Assembly (NCBI RefSeq): GCF_017654485.1
Contig: NZ_CP061091.1
Location: 3,292,501-3,356,500 of the forward strand
Direction: 5' to 3'
Source of the DNA: Roseomonas marmotae
Lineage (GTDB): Bacteria; Pseudomonadota; Alphaproteobacteria; Acetobacterales; Acetobacteraceae
Length of the DNA stretch: 64,000 bases
Positions 5,906 through 15,054 of the stretch are shown here, in pieces. Every line of letters starts with the position of its first letter. The first letter of the stretch is position 1. The notes beneath the pieces are model-generated. The model saw nothing but the letters and a program-made list of their open reading frames with translations. It ran no database searches and had not been told where the DNA came from. The position numbers were made by a program, and so were the translations under genes.

Positions 5906-8900
5906 TTAACCTGGAACCGGTGAGGCCTCCCGTCGTTCCCGCCGCGCCATCGCGCGGGCGACGGCATAGAAGACCGGGGTGAAGACCAGCCCGAAGACGG
6001 TCACCCCCAGCATTCCGGCGAAGACCGCCGTGCCCAGGCTTTGCCGCATCTCCGCCCCCGCCCCTGTCGCCACCGCCAGCGGCAGCACGCCCAGGATGAA
6101 GGCCAGGGAGGTCATCAGGATCGGCCGCAACCGCGTACGCGCGGCAGCCTCCGCCGCCTGCCAGCGGCTCATCCCCTCAGCCTCCGCCGCGCGGGCGAAT
6201 TCGACGATCAGGATGGCGTTCTTGGCGGCCAGGCCGATCAGCACCACCAGCCCGATCTGCACCAGCACGTTATTTTCCAGCCCGCGCCCCGCCACGCCGG
6301 CCAGCGCCGCCAGCACCGACATCGGCGCGATCAGCACCACCGCCATCGGCAGCAGCCAGCTTTCATACAGCGCCGCCAGCAGCAGGAAGACGAAGATCAC
6401 CGCCAGCCCGAAGGCGATGGGCGCCGTATTGCCCTGCGTGGTTTCCTGCAGCGCGATCTCCGTCCATTCGAAGCCGTAGCCGGGCGGCAGTTCTTTCGCC
6501 AGCAACTGCTCCATGGCCGCGATGGCCTGGCCGGTGGAGACGCCCGGTGCCGCGGCACCCTGCACCTCGGCCGCCGGGAAGAGGTTGTAGCGCGGCACGC
6601 GGTAGGGGCCGGTATCCGGCACCAGCTGCGCCAGGGAACCGATGGGCACCATGTCCCCGGCATCGTTGCGCGTGCGCAGCAGGGCCACGTCGCGCGGCGT
6701 GCGGCGCTGCTCCTCATCCGCCTGGGCCGTGACGCGGTAGGTGCGGCCGAGGATGTTGAAGTCGTTGACGAAGGCCGAGCCCAGATAGACCGACAGCGTC
6801 TCCGACACGCGGGAGAGCGGCACGCCCAGCATCTCCGCCTTGCTGCGGTCCACCTCCGCCCGCAGGCTGGGGGTGGCGGTATTGAACAGGGTGAAGGCCA
6901 TGGCGATCTCGGGCCGCTGGTTGGCGGCGGCGACGATTCGGTTGGTCACCGCCTCCAGCTCCCGCGACCCGTGGTCACCCTTGTCCTGAACAAATAGCTT
7001 GAAGCCGCCGCCCGTGCCGATGCCGGAGACGGAAGGCGGCGGGATGACCAGCGCCAGCGCCTCCTGCTGGGTCGAGACAGCGGCCTGCACCGCGCCGATG
7101 ATGGCGGGGTAGGAATGCTGCTCGGCCCCCCGCTTCTCGAAGGAATCCAGGGTCACGAAGATCACGCCGCTGTTCGGCGCATTTGTGAAGGTCGCGCCGT
7201 CAAAGCCCGTGAAGACCACGGTATTGGCCACGCCGGGCACCTTCAGCAGATCGGCCGAGGCTTGCCGCATCACCGCGTCCGTGCGCGCCAGGGACGCGCC
7301 CGGCGGCAGCTGGAAGGCGGCGATCAGGTAGCCACGGTCCAGCGGCGGGATCAGCCCGGTGGGCGTGCTCCGCACCATCTGCCCCGTCATCACCAGCAGT
7401 CCGGCGAAGATGATCATCACCACCGCCGTCATCCGCACCAGCCGCCGCGTCAGCGCGCCATAGCCGACGGACAGCGCATCGAAGAGCCGGTTGAAGCCGC
7501 GGAAGAACAGCCCGAAGGGCGCGGCCAGCACGGCCCGCCAGCCGGTCAGCTTCTCATGCGTATGCGGGCGCAGCAGCAGCGCCGCCAGCGCCGGAGAGAG
7601 AGTGAGCGAGACCAGCGCCGAAAGCAGGGTCGCGACGGCGATGGTCACGGCGAACTGCTGGTAGAAGGCGCCGGCCAGGCCCTGGATGAAGGCGGTCGGC
7701 ACGAAGACGGCGCAGAGCACCAGCGCGATGGCGATCAGCGCGAAGCCCACCTCGTCCATGGTGCGGCGCGTCGCGGCAACGGGGTCCAGGCCATTGGCCA
7801 GATGCCGCTCCACATTCTCCACCACCACGATGGCGTCGTCGACCACGATGCCGATGGCCAGGATCAGGCCGAACATCGACAGGCTGTTCAGCGAGATCCC
7901 CAGCGCGCCCATGAAGGCCAGCGTGCCGATGATAGAGACCGGGATGGCCACCAGCGGAATGATGGAGGCGCGCCAGGATTGCAGGAAGAGGATGACCACC
8001 AGGACCACCAGCAGGATGGCCTCGATGAAGGTATGCACCACCGCCTCCATCGACTGCTCGATGAACTGCGTGGTGTCATAGACGACGCGGTAATCGACGC
8101 CGGGCGGGAAGCTGCGCTTCGCATCCTCCAGCGTCGCGCGCAGGGCCGCCGCCGTCGCCAGGGCATTGGAGCCCGGGCGCTGGAAGACCGGGATGGCCAC
8201 GGCCTTGTCCATGCCCAGGTAGGCATTGACGGTGTAGTCCTGGCTGCCGAGTTCCACCCGCGCCACGTCGCGCAGGCGCAGCGGCGCGCCGCCCTCGCCC
8301 ACCGCCACGACGATCTCCGAGAATTCCTCGACACTCCGCAGTCGGCCCAGGGCCTGGATGTTGAGCTGGAAGGCCTCGCCCGTCACGGCATTGCTCGGGG
8401 GCTGGTTCAGCCCGCCGGCGGCCACCTGAACATTGGCGCGGCGCAGCGCCTCCACCACCTCGCCGGCCGTCAGGCCGCGCGCGGCGATGCGGGCGGGGTC
8501 GAGCCAGATCCGCATGGCATAGTCGCGCCCGCCGAAGACCTGGATGTCGCCGACGCCATCCAGCCGCGCCAGGCGGTCGCGGATATTCAGCGTGGCGTAG
8601 TTGGAGAGATACTGGTCGTCGCGCGAGCCATCGGGCGAGACCAGATGGATCACCATCATGATGTCGGGCGAGGCCTTGCGGACGACGAGGCCGAGGCGGC
8701 GCACCTCTTCCGGCAGCCGCGCCTCGGCGACCGAGACGCGGTTCTGCACGAGAACCTGCGCCTCATCGACATCGATGCCCTGACGGAAGACGACATTGAC
8801 CGTCAGCCGCCCGTCGCCCGTGGCCTGGGAGGTGACGTAGAGCATCCCCTCCACGCCATTGATCTCCTGCTCGATGGGCGTGGCGACGGTCTCGGCGATC

Positions 8901-9073
8901 ACCGAGGCGGAGGCACCGGGGTAATTCGCGGTGATCGTGACGGTGGGCGGCGCGATCTCCGGATATTCGCTGATCGGCAGCCGGGTGGCGGCGATCGCGC
9001 CGATCAGCACGATCGCGATGGAGATGACGGCCGCGAAGACCGGTCTCCCGACGAAGAACTGTGCAAAGCGCAT
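5906..9073 (-). CDS. RND multidrug efflux permease (HAE1 family)
   Basis: An inner-membrane proton-driven drug exporter of 1055 residues, the usual AcrB/MexB length. It opens MRFAQFFVGRPVFAAVISIA with the first membrane helix, followed by the pore-domain motif 'ISEYPEIAPPTVTITANYPG'. TM4 carries the proton-relay pair in 'GIVVDDAIVVVENVERHLA', and TM10 the lysine in 'GLAAKNAILIVEFARAAE'. ATG 9073 has GAGGGG just upstream; open frame further 5' overlaps the adaptor gene and is not coding. The adaptor gene ends 10 bases upstream, so the two form an operon. No outer-membrane factor gene is adjacent, so a TolC-type protein must come from elsewhere. Confidence 0.95.
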   Translation of the reverse strand: MRFAQFFVGRPVFAAVISIAIVLIGAIAATRLPISEYPEIAPPTVTITANYPGASASVIAETVATPIEQEINGVEGMLYVTSQATGDGRLTVNVVFRQGIDVDEAQVLVQNRVSVAEARLPEEVRRLGLVVRKASPDIMMVIHLVSPDGSRDDQYLSNYATLNIRDRLARLDGVGDIQVFGGRDYAMRIWLDPARIAARGLTAGEVVEALRRANVQVAAGGLNQPPSNAVTGEAFQLNIQALGRLRSVEEFSEIVVAVGEGGAPLRLRDVARVELGSQDYTVNAYLGMDKAVAIPVFQRPGSNALATAAALRATLEDAKRSFPPGVDYRVVYDTTQFIEQSMEAVVHTFIEAILLVVLVVILFLQSWRASIIPLVAIPVSIIGTLAFMGALGISLNSLSMFGLILAIGIVVDDAIVVVENVERHLANGLDPVAATRRTMDEVGFALIAIALVLCAVFVPTAFIQGLAGAFYQQFAVTIAVATLLSALVSLTLSPALAALLLRPHTHEKLTGWRAVLAAPFGLFFRGFNRLFDALSVGYGALTRRLVRMTAVVMIIFAGLLVMTGQMVRSTPTGLIPPLDRGYLIAAFQLPPGASLARTDAVMRQASADLLKVPGVANTVVFTGFDGATFTNAPNSGVIFVTLDSFEKRGAEQHSYPAIIGAVQAAVSTQQEALALVIPPPSVSGIGTGGGFKLFVQDKGDHGSRELEAVTNRIVAAANQRPEIAMAFTLFNTATPSLRAEVDRSKAEMLGVPLSRVSETLSVYLGSAFVNDFNILGRTYRVTAQADEEQRRTPRDVALLRTRNDAGDMVPIGSLAQLVPDTGPYRVPRYNLFPAAEVQGAAAPGVSTGQAIAAMEQLLAKELPPGYGFEWTEIALQETTQGNTAPIAFGLAVIFVFLLLAALYESWLLPMAVVLIAPMSVLAALAGVAGRGLENNVLVQIGLVVLIGLAAKNAILIVEFARAAEAEGMSRWQAAEAAARTRLRPILMTSLAFILGVLPLAVATGAGAEMRQSLGTAVFAGMLGVTVFGLVFTPVFYAVARAMARRERREASPVPG

Positions 9074-9083
9074 GTCGCCCCCC

Positions 9084-10208
9084 TCACCGCGCCTCGGCCA
9101 GGCGGCCGTCAAGCGGCTTGGCCTGGGCCGTGACGCGCGTGCCCGGCCGCGCCAGGTGCAGCCCGGCGACAATCACCTGATCCGTGGGGCCAAGGCCGCT
9201 GCGGACGACGCGAAGCCCGTCCACAACCGGACCCAGCGTCACAGGCTTGGCGACCACCGTGCCATCCGCGGCGACGGTCAGCACCACGCGGGAGGCCTGA
9301 TCGGCCGCGATGGCGGCATCCGGCACCAGCAGGGCATCACCGCTGCCGACAGGCAGGCGCAGCCGCGCGAAGACGCCAGGGGTCAGGAACATGTCGGGGT
9401 TCGGCAGCAGCGCGCGGGCCCGCAGCGTACCGGAGCGGGCCCGCAGCTCGCTGTCGAGGAAGTCGAGCTTGCCCTCACGCTTCCACTGCATCTCATCGGC
9501 CAGCCGCAGCTGCACCGCCAGCGCTTCGGCCCCCGCCTTCGCGCCACCGTCACGGGCCAGGCGCAGGTAATCCGCCTCGCTCATGTCGAAGCTGGCATAG
9601 ATGGGGTCCAGGGCCAGGATGGTGGTCAGCAGCGTCTGCCCGGCCTGCACGAGGTTGCCGGGGTCCACGCGGCGGTCGGAGGCGCGGCCCGATTGCGGCG
9701 CGCGAACCTCCGTCCAGCTCAGGTCCAGCCGCGCCTGCTCCAGCCGGGCACGGGCGTCGGCCACCTGGGCCTCCGCCTCCCGCTCCGCGGCGCGGCGGGA
9801 GTCCAACTGCGCCTGAGGGGCGTAGCTGCCCTGTACCAGCGGCGCCGTGCGGCGCGTGTCCTGCCGCGCCAGATCCAGCCTGGCCTGGGCGCGGTCCAGT
9901 TCGGCCTGAGTGCTGAGCACCGCGATCTCGAAGGGCCGCCGGTCGATGCTGAAGAGCAGGTCGCCTGCCTTGACGACCTGGCCGTCGCGGAAATGCACCT
10001 GCTCCACCAGTCCGGAGACACGCGGGCGCAGCTCCACACGGGCCGAGGGTTCGAGGCGGGCGATATGCTCCTCCCACTCCGTCACGTCACGGCGCAGAGG
10101 CTCAGCCACGGTCACGGATGGCGGGGCGGGCTGCGCCAGCAGCGGCGCAGCGGGAAAGGCGAAAAGAACCGCCAGGGGAAGAATGCTCTTGCGGAATGGG
10201 ATCGGCAT
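9084..10208 (-). CDS. RND efflux periplasmic adaptor (membrane fusion protein)
   Basis: Bridges the RND permease to an outer-membrane channel. Residues 1-25 are a signal peptide (SILPLAVLFAFPAAPLLAQ). The lipoyl/barrel-sandwich half motifs 'RVELRPRVSGLVEQVHFRDG' and 'WTEVRAPQSGRASDRRVDPG' flank a coiled-coil hairpin rich in Gln, Ala and Arg (residues about 95-165). A beta-barrel and a membrane-proximal domain follow. The 374-residue length is normal. No lipobox Cys is seen at the signal cleavage site, so a secreted or N-anchored form is likely. It is the first gene of the efflux operon and diverges from a TetR gene with shared operators. Confidence 0.93.
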   Translation of the reverse strand: MPIPFRKSILPLAVLFAFPAAPLLAQPAPPSVTVAEPLRRDVTEWEEHIARLEPSARVELRPRVSGLVEQVHFRDGQVVKAGDLLFSIDRRPFEIAVLSTQAELDRAQARLDLARQDTRRTAPLVQGSYAPQAQLDSRRAAEREAEAQVADARARLEQARLDLSWTEVRAPQSGRASDRRVDPGNLVQAGQTLLTTILALDPIYASFDMSEADYLRLARDGGAKAGAEALAVQLRLADEMQWKREGKLDFLDSELRARSGTLRARALLPNPDMFLTPGVFARLRLPVGSGDALLVPDAAIAADQASRVVLTVAADGTVVAKPVTLGPVVDGLRVVRSGLGPTDQVIVAGLHLARPGTRVTAQAKPLDGRLAEAR

Positions 10209-10229
10209 TGCCTATCTCCGTGGCCGGGT

Positions 10230-10270
10230 GATACCGACCGGTTCGTATCAGGAATACATACCGAACGGTA
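10230..10270. promoter_or_regulatory. Two TetR-type operators in the efflux / tetR divergent promoter
   Basis: Site 1 is GATACCGACCGGTTCGTATC (10230-10249), a near-perfect palindrome. Site 2 is TACCGAACGGTA (10259-10270), with TACCG/CGGTA arms around AA. Both share the ACCGnnCGGT core. They lie in the 115-base gap between the adaptor start (10208) and the TetR start (10324), so one repressor can control both directions. Confidence 0.6.
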
Positions 10271-10323
10271 CAGAATCAAGCCGTGCCTTTTCAGTTGCGC
10301 AATCACATGCGAGGGAGAGCACC

Positions 10324-10941
10324 GTGATCAAGGCCCCGAGGACCAAGGCGCGCAGCCCGGCAGCCCAGCGCCTGTGCGAGGTGGCCAAGGATCTGTTCTA
10401 CCGGCAAGGCATCCGGGCGACGGGGGTGGAAGAGCTATGCCGCGTGGCCGGCACCACCAAGATCAGCCTCTACCGGGCTTTTCCCTCCAAGGACGAATTG
10501 GTCGCTGCCATCCTGCGCGAGGATTGCGAGGAAAAGAACGGCCTGCTGGAAGAGGTGATGAGCGATGCCGTGCCGGCGCAGGCGCGGCCCGCCGCGGTCC
10601 TGGCAAGGGCGGCAGCCAGCCTGCGCCAATCCGGCTTCCGTGGCTGCCCCGTCGGCATGGCTATCGTCGAATTTCCGGACCCCGAGCACCCTGCCCGCAA
10701 GGTCGCGGATGCCTACAAGCAGAAGACGCGTGAACGCCTGTGCCAGATCTGCACGGAGGCCGGCGCGGCCGATCCGCGAGGGCTGGGAGACAGCATCCTG
10801 CTGCTGATCGAGGGAGCTTTTTCCGCCGCGCCCTATCTGGGCAATGACGAAGCCGCGCGGATGCTGGAACGCGCGGGCACAGCCATACTGCATCTGGCTC
10901 TGCCGGCTGTGAAGCGGGCCGGCATCGCGGTGCCGGCCTAG
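10324..10941 (+). CDS. TetR/AcrR-family repressor of the adjacent RND operon
   Basis: A 205-residue regulator from GTG 10324, which follows GAGGGAGAG. The N-terminal HTH spans residues about 12-58: 'AAQRLCEVAKDLFYRQGIRA', then TGVEELCRVAGTTKISLYRAF. The C-terminal domain contains GCPVGMAIVEFPDPEHPAR, which resembles a TetR_C subgroup of AefR/YxaF-like repressors. It is divergent from the RND operon and shares an operator region with it, the classic layout for local repression relieved by an effluxed ligand. The 3' end converges on the peptide-type binding protein, 9 bases away. Confidence 0.9.
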   Translation: MIKAPRTKARSPAAQRLCEVAKDLFYRQGIRATGVEELCRVAGTTKISLYRAFPSKDELVAAILREDCEEKNGLLEEVMSDAVPAQARPAAVLARAAASLRQSGFRGCPVGMAIVEFPDPEHPARKVADAYKQKTRERLCQICTEAGAADPRGLGDSILLLIEGAFSAAPYLGNDEAARMLERAGTAILHLALPAVKRAGIAVPA

Positions 10942-10950
10942 CCTTCAGAT

Positions 10951-12519
10951 TCAGGCCTTCTGCACGTTCCAGAAGACGGCCACAGGGGATTTCACGAATC
11001 CCGAGAGCTTCGTGCTGAAGGCCTGCCGGTTGAAGAACTGGCCACAGGGCAGGAAGGGCGGTTCCGCGAAAGCCTGACGCTGGATCTGCTCGGCCACCGC
11101 GCGCTGCGCCGGCAGGTCGGGTGCATCGAACCAGCTGTCGCGCAATTCGTCAAAGCGCGTGGGCGTCGATCTGTAGAGATGCGCATGCATCGCGGGATTG
11201 GTGATCCAGAGGCCCGCCCAGGAGCTCGCATAACAATGCCACGCGCCGACACCGCCCCTGGTATTGACGCGGCCAAGCAGGCTGCCCCAGTCCATGGTCT
11301 GGTAGTCCAGCTTGAATCCAACATCCGTCAGAAGCTGCCGCGCGACCGGTGAGAAGGCGGCCGAGGTCGCGAGGTCCGAGGCTTCCATCATGATGACCGG
11401 CTCACCGGCGTAACCGGATTCCCGCAGCATCTTGCGCGCGAGTTCGAGATCGCGCGGGCCGGTCAGGGCCTCCATCCCCGCGTCATTCGCCATCGGCGTG
11501 CCGGGCAGGAAGACGCCGCATTCGGTGTTCATCAGCTCCGGCTGATCCCCCAGCAGGGACTGCATGAAGTCCTCCTGCTGCAAGGCCGGCAGCAGCGCGC
11601 GGGCCACCTTCGGATTGTTGAAGGGCGGCACTTCCGTGTTGAAGCGCAGCTGACCCCAGGAGCCCAGCGGGTCCAGCACATCCACCTTCAGGTTCCGGTT
11701 GCGTTGAAGCATCGGCACCAGATCGGTCAGCGGGCGCTCGACCCAGTCCACCTCCCCCGCCTGCAGGGCGGAAGCAGCCGTGCCGGGATCAGGCATGACA
11801 TGCCATTCGATGCGGTCGAAATGCACGGGGCGCCCGCCGGCCCAGAATTCCGGCTTCTCTTCCCGCGAGACGTAGCGGGGGTTGCGCTCGAACACGGCGC
11901 GGGCGCCGGCCACCCATTCATCCTTGCGGAAGATGAAGGGGCCGCTGCCGGTATAGTCGCTCACGCTCACCGAGGCGGGCGTGCTGCTCGCCACCCGCTC
12001 CGGCATCATAAAACAGGCCGTGGCACCCAGGGCGAATTGCATCTGCGGGAAAGGACGCTTCAGCCGGATCTCGAACCGGCGGTCGTCGAGGGCGCGGATA
12101 TCCTCGGCCTGCGCCTTCATCCGCACGCCGAAGCCATCCCTCTGCGCCCAGCGCAGGATGGAGGCGACGCAGTCCCTGGCCGTCACCTTCTCCCCGTCAT
12201 GCCAGAGCAGGCCCTCCCGCAGCGTGAAGATCCAGTGCAGGCGGTCGTCCGAAAGCTCATGCCCCGCGACCATCTGCGGGCGCGGCGTCAGGCTGTTATC
12301 CAGCCCGTAGAGCCGGTCCCAGATCATCGTGGCCGCGCAATAGGAGATCAGCGCCGTGGACCATAGCGGGTCCAGCGAGGTGAGGTTGGCATGCGGCACG
12401 AAGCGCAAGGTGCGCGCGCTCCCCTGTGCCACAGCCGGCCGCCCGAGACCGGATGCCAGCAGGCCGCCCCCCATGGCGAGAGCGGCTCTACGTGTAAACC
12501 CGGGCAGCATATGCGGCAT
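10951..12519 (-). CDS. ABC transporter substrate-binding protein, peptide/nickel family (SBP_bac_5)
   Basis: A periplasmic binding protein of 522 residues. A twin-arginine-type leader (FTRRAALAMGGGLLASGLGR) ends near AVAQ. The mature protein has SBP_bac_5 features: 'NLTSLDPLWSTALISY', 'LTPRPQMVAGHELSDDRLHW', 'TLREGLLWHDGEKVTARDCV' and a C-terminal 'NPAMHAHLYRSTP'. Proteins of this class bind peptides, opines or glutathione for a DppBCDF-type importer. No permease or ATPase genes are nearby, so it is an orphan here. ATG 12519 has GGAGG nine bases upstream. Confidence 0.9.
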   Translation of the reverse strand: MPHMLPGFTRRAALAMGGGLLASGLGRPAVAQGSARTLRFVPHANLTSLDPLWSTALISYCAATMIWDRLYGLDNSLTPRPQMVAGHELSDDRLHWIFTLREGLLWHDGEKVTARDCVASILRWAQRDGFGVRMKAQAEDIRALDDRRFEIRLKRPFPQMQFALGATACFMMPERVASSTPASVSVSDYTGSGPFIFRKDEWVAGARAVFERNPRYVSREEKPEFWAGGRPVHFDRIEWHVMPDPGTAASALQAGEVDWVERPLTDLVPMLQRNRNLKVDVLDPLGSWGQLRFNTEVPPFNNPKVARALLPALQQEDFMQSLLGDQPELMNTECGVFLPGTPMANDAGMEALTGPRDLELARKMLRESGYAGEPVIMMEASDLATSAAFSPVARQLLTDVGFKLDYQTMDWGSLLGRVNTRGGVGAWHCYASSWAGLWITNPAMHAHLYRSTPTRFDELRDSWFDAPDLPAQRAVAEQIQRQAFAEPPFLPCGQFFNRQAFSTKLSGFVKSPVAVFWNVQKA

Positions 12520-12592
12520 GACGAATCCTCCCTGCCGCGCAGATTGCTATGGTTGCGGAGCCACGGCAACGCCTGCGCCTTGGATCGAGGAT

Positions 12593-13219
12593 CTACGCGG
12601 CGGGTTCCGCCGTCATCTGTCCGGCCTTCCCACGGCTGCCGCCGGGCCAGCAGGCCAGCGCCATGTCGATCACCTCATCCAGCATGGCACGGGTGGCGCC
12701 AGCCGTGGCCTGCACCGCCAGCCCCTGTGCCACGGTCATCAGGTAGCGCGCCAGAGCGGCGGGGTCGGCACCGGCCGGCAGGTCGTCCTCATCCCGCGCC
12801 TGCTCCAGCCGCCGGGCCAGTGCCGCCTCGGCGGCGCAGCGCCGGCGGATCAACTCCTGCCGCACGGCCTCGCCCTCCGCCGAACAGGCCATGGCTCCGT
12901 TCAGCGCCAGGCAGCCATGCGGCAGATCCTGGGAGGTCAGCAACTCGGCATAGCTGCGGAGCAGCCCTTCGACCGCGCTCCGGGCGGAAGGCTCAGCCAG
13001 CGCTTCGGTGAAGAAGGTGAGGTAGCGTGCCTGGTAGCTGTCCAGCGCCTTGCGGAACAGCTCCTCCTTGTTGCCGAAGCAGGCATAGAGGCTGGGTTTG
13101 TTGATGCCCATCGCCTCCGTCAGGTCGGCGATGCTCGTGCCCTCATAGCCTTTCTGCCAGAACTGCAGCAGCGCCGCATGCAGTGCCTGGTCCGGATCGA
13201 ACTCGCGCGGCCGTGCCAT
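12593..13219 (-). CDS. TetR-family regulator
   Basis: A 208-residue repressor opening MARPREFDPDQALHAALLQF, a common TetR subgroup start. The HTH is 'GYEGTSIADLTEAMGINKPS' followed by LYACFGNKEELFRKAL. The C-terminal domain has 'LPHGCLALNGAMACSAEGEA', the TetR_C pattern of regulators of short-chain dehydrogenases or efflux genes. It is 73 bases downstream of the orphan binding protein and faces away from the Lrp gene, so no target is obvious; autoregulation from the 221-base divergent gap is plausible. Confidence 0.88.
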   Translation of the reverse strand: MARPREFDPDQALHAALLQFWQKGYEGTSIADLTEAMGINKPSLYACFGNKEELFRKALDSYQARYLTFFTEALAEPSARSAVEGLLRSYAELLTSQDLPHGCLALNGAMACSAEGEAVRQELIRRRCAAEAALARRLEQARDEDDLPAGADPAALARYLMTVAQGLAVQATAGATRAMLDEVIDMALACWPGGSRGKAGQMTAEPAA

Positions 13220-13440
13220 GATCGCTCTCGCTCATCAACCCTTCGGTGAGAGAACAATAGCAAGGAAAGCCGCGGGTTTCGAGGCCTGGACCGCATGACA
13301 GGGCTGCCAGCGGCGGGGGGAAGCTCCAGACAGTGCGGCCAGGATGGCTTCCCTGCCGCGGGCGCCGCGTGCAACCTCGACCGACCCGCTCCCGGCGCGC
13401 CCGCGCCGGCCAGCCGGCTGAACCGGGACAGCAGAACAGC

Positions 13441-13941
13441 ATGGATGAAATCGACCGGAAGTTGCTCGCCATTCTGCAGGAGAGCGTGACCCTCTCCATC
13501 GCGCAGATCGCCGACCGCGTTGGCCTCTCGGCCACGCCCTGCTGGAAGCGCATCCAGAAACTGGAAGCCAGCGGCGTCATCACGCGGCGCGTGGCGCTCC
13601 TGGCACCTGAGAAGGTCGGCGTGGGCCTCAGCGTCTTCGTGGCGATCGAGGCCGGGGACCATACGCCGGAATGGCTGGAACGCTTCGCCCAGGCCGTGAC
13701 CGCCATGCCCGAGGTGATGGAGGTTTACCGCATGGCAGGAGAGGTCGACTACATGCTGCGCGTGGCCGTGGCCGATATGGCGGATTTCGACCTGTTCTAT
13801 AAGCGCCTGATCGCGGCAGTGCCGATTCGCAACGTCACCTCGCGCTTCGCCATGGAGCGGATCAAGCACACCACCTCCTACCCCCTGCACCGCTCCGCCT
13901 TCCGGGACCGCAGCCAGCCGGATGAGGGTGGGGAAGAATAA
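13441..13941 (+). CDS. Lrp/AsnC-family transcriptional regulator
   Basis: A 166-residue regulator. ATG 13441 opens MDEIDRKLLAILQESVTLS, the standard AsnC start. The HTH is 'IAQIADRVGLSATPCWKRIQ'. The RAM ligand-binding domain follows, with 'VMEVYRMAGEVDYMLRVAVA' and the 'IRNVTSRFAMERIKHTTSYPL' region. Lrp-type proteins respond to amino acids and often control amino acid use or export. The frame is open upstream, but that part is Arg/Pro-rich and not coding. Confidence 0.9.
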   Translation: MDEIDRKLLAILQESVTLSIAQIADRVGLSATPCWKRIQKLEASGVITRRVALLAPEKVGVGLSVFVAIEAGDHTPEWLERFAQAVTAMPEVMEVYRMAGEVDYMLRVAVADMADFDLFYKRLIAAVPIRNVTSRFAMERIKHTTSYPLHRSAFRDRSQPDEGGEE

Positions 13942-14072
13942 TTTTCTCCTCCTGCCATTCCGCGCAGCATGGCTTTGCTCCGGTGCCTCCGAACTTCAGG
14001 AGAAGCATCCATTTATTTAGTGCCGGATACAGCTTAATTTCAGACCCGAAGCATTACCGCAACGGGAACCCC

Positions 14073-14086
14073 ATGGTCAGGACCAT
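14073..14086. promoter_or_regulatory. Short palindrome upstream of the sulfonate operon
   Basis: ATGGTC (14073-14078) and GACCAT (14081-14086) form a perfect 6-base inverted repeat around AG, about 125 bases before the first gene of the ssu-like operon. The 268-base gap (13942-14209) contains nothing else I can identify. It may be a regulator site, but nothing confirms this. Confidence 0.25.
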
Positions 14087-14209
14087 CCGAATGTGGCGGG
14101 ACCGGTGTGGCCCCCCGGCTGGCCGCTGTCGCCGCTAGTCCCCGGCCCAACCGCTCCTCCTCCGCCTTTCATCCGTTCCCACCGTGGCCCAGGCCGCGAA
14201 GGAGCCCGC

Positions 14210-15049
14210 ATGTCCGACACGCGAGCCATCAGCAGCTCCAACCGCCTCCATGCCCTGTCAGGCGGCACCCTCGCCCTTCCGGTGCGCCCCGATTTCCGCA
14301 AGCTGCGCCGCTTCATCTCCCCCATCGTGCTGGTGCTGCTCTGGCAGGCGGCCTCCAGCCTTGGGCTGATTTCGCCCCGCACCCTCGCCTCTCCCGTCAC
14401 CGTCATCGGCGCTGCCTGGGAGCTGCTGCTCTCCGGCGAGTTGCAGCACCACCTGCTGGTCTCGCTGGGCCGGGTGGCGCTGGGGCTGTCCATCGGCGTC
14501 ACGCTCGGCACGGGCTTCGCGCTTGTCGCCGGCCTCTCCCGCCTTGGGGAGGAGATTGTGGACGCGCCGCTGCAGATGCTGCGGACCCTGCCCTTCCTGG
14601 CGCTGGTGCCGCTGTTCATCCTGTGGTTCGGCATCGGCGAGACGCCGAAGATCGCCCTGGTGGCGCTCGGCACCAGCTTCCCGGTCTATCTGACCCTCTT
14701 CGCCGGCATCCGGGGCGTGGACCCCAAGCTGGCGGAAGCCGGGCGCATCTTCGGCCTGGATCGCCGCGGGCTGGTGCGGCACGTCATCCTGCCGGGCGCG
14801 CTGCCCTCCGGTCTGGTGGGGCTGCGCTATGCCCTGGGCACGGCCTGGCTGAGCCTGGTGATCGCCGAGCAGATCAACGCCACCTCAGGCATCGGCTTCT
14901 TGATCAACGACGCCCGCGACTTCCTGCGTACCGACATCATCGTGGTGGGGCTGCTGGTCTATGCGCTGCTGGGCCTGAGCGCCGACGGGGTGATGCGCGC
15001 CCTGGAGCGCCGCCTGCTGGCCTGGCGCCCCAGCCTGCTGAAGGCCTGA
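14210..15049 (+). CDS. ssuC: Sulfonate-type ABC transporter permease
   Basis: An inner-membrane permease of 279 residues. ATG 14210 has GAAGGAG seven bases upstream; the longer upstream frame is Pro-rich and not coding. Helices include 'FISPIVLVLLWQAASSLGLI', LGLSIGVTLGTGFALVAG and LALVPLFILWFGIG. The coupling motif is the EAA-type loop 'DPKLAEAGRIFGLDRRGLVR'. SsuC/TauC/NrtB-type permeases work with one ATPase and one binding protein. It is first in a four-gene string (permease, ATPase, monooxygenase, binding protein), whose flavin monooxygenase points to alkanesulfonates. Confidence 0.9.
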   Translation: MSDTRAISSSNRLHALSGGTLALPVRPDFRKLRRFISPIVLVLLWQAASSLGLISPRTLASPVTVIGAAWELLLSGELQHHLLVSLGRVALGLSIGVTLGTGFALVAGLSRLGEEIVDAPLQMLRTLPFLALVPLFILWFGIGETPKIALVALGTSFPVYLTLFAGIRGVDPKLAEAGRIFGLDRRGLVRHVILPGALPSGLVGLRYALGTAWLSLVIAEQINATSGIGFLINDARDFLRTDIIVVGLLVYALLGLSADGVMRALERRLLAWRPSLLKA

Positions 15050-15054
15050 CCGTC

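Noticed and set aside
7115..9133. A 672-codon plus-strand frame opposite the RND permease
   Set aside because: Same shadow signature (long Arg/Gln/Asp/His runs); the minus strand has clear RND motifs.
14107..15054. A 559-codon frame joining upstream sequence to the ssuB ATPase
   Set aside because: The part before 15055 is an off-frame reading of the permease gene; the ATPase motifs all lie after ATG 15055.
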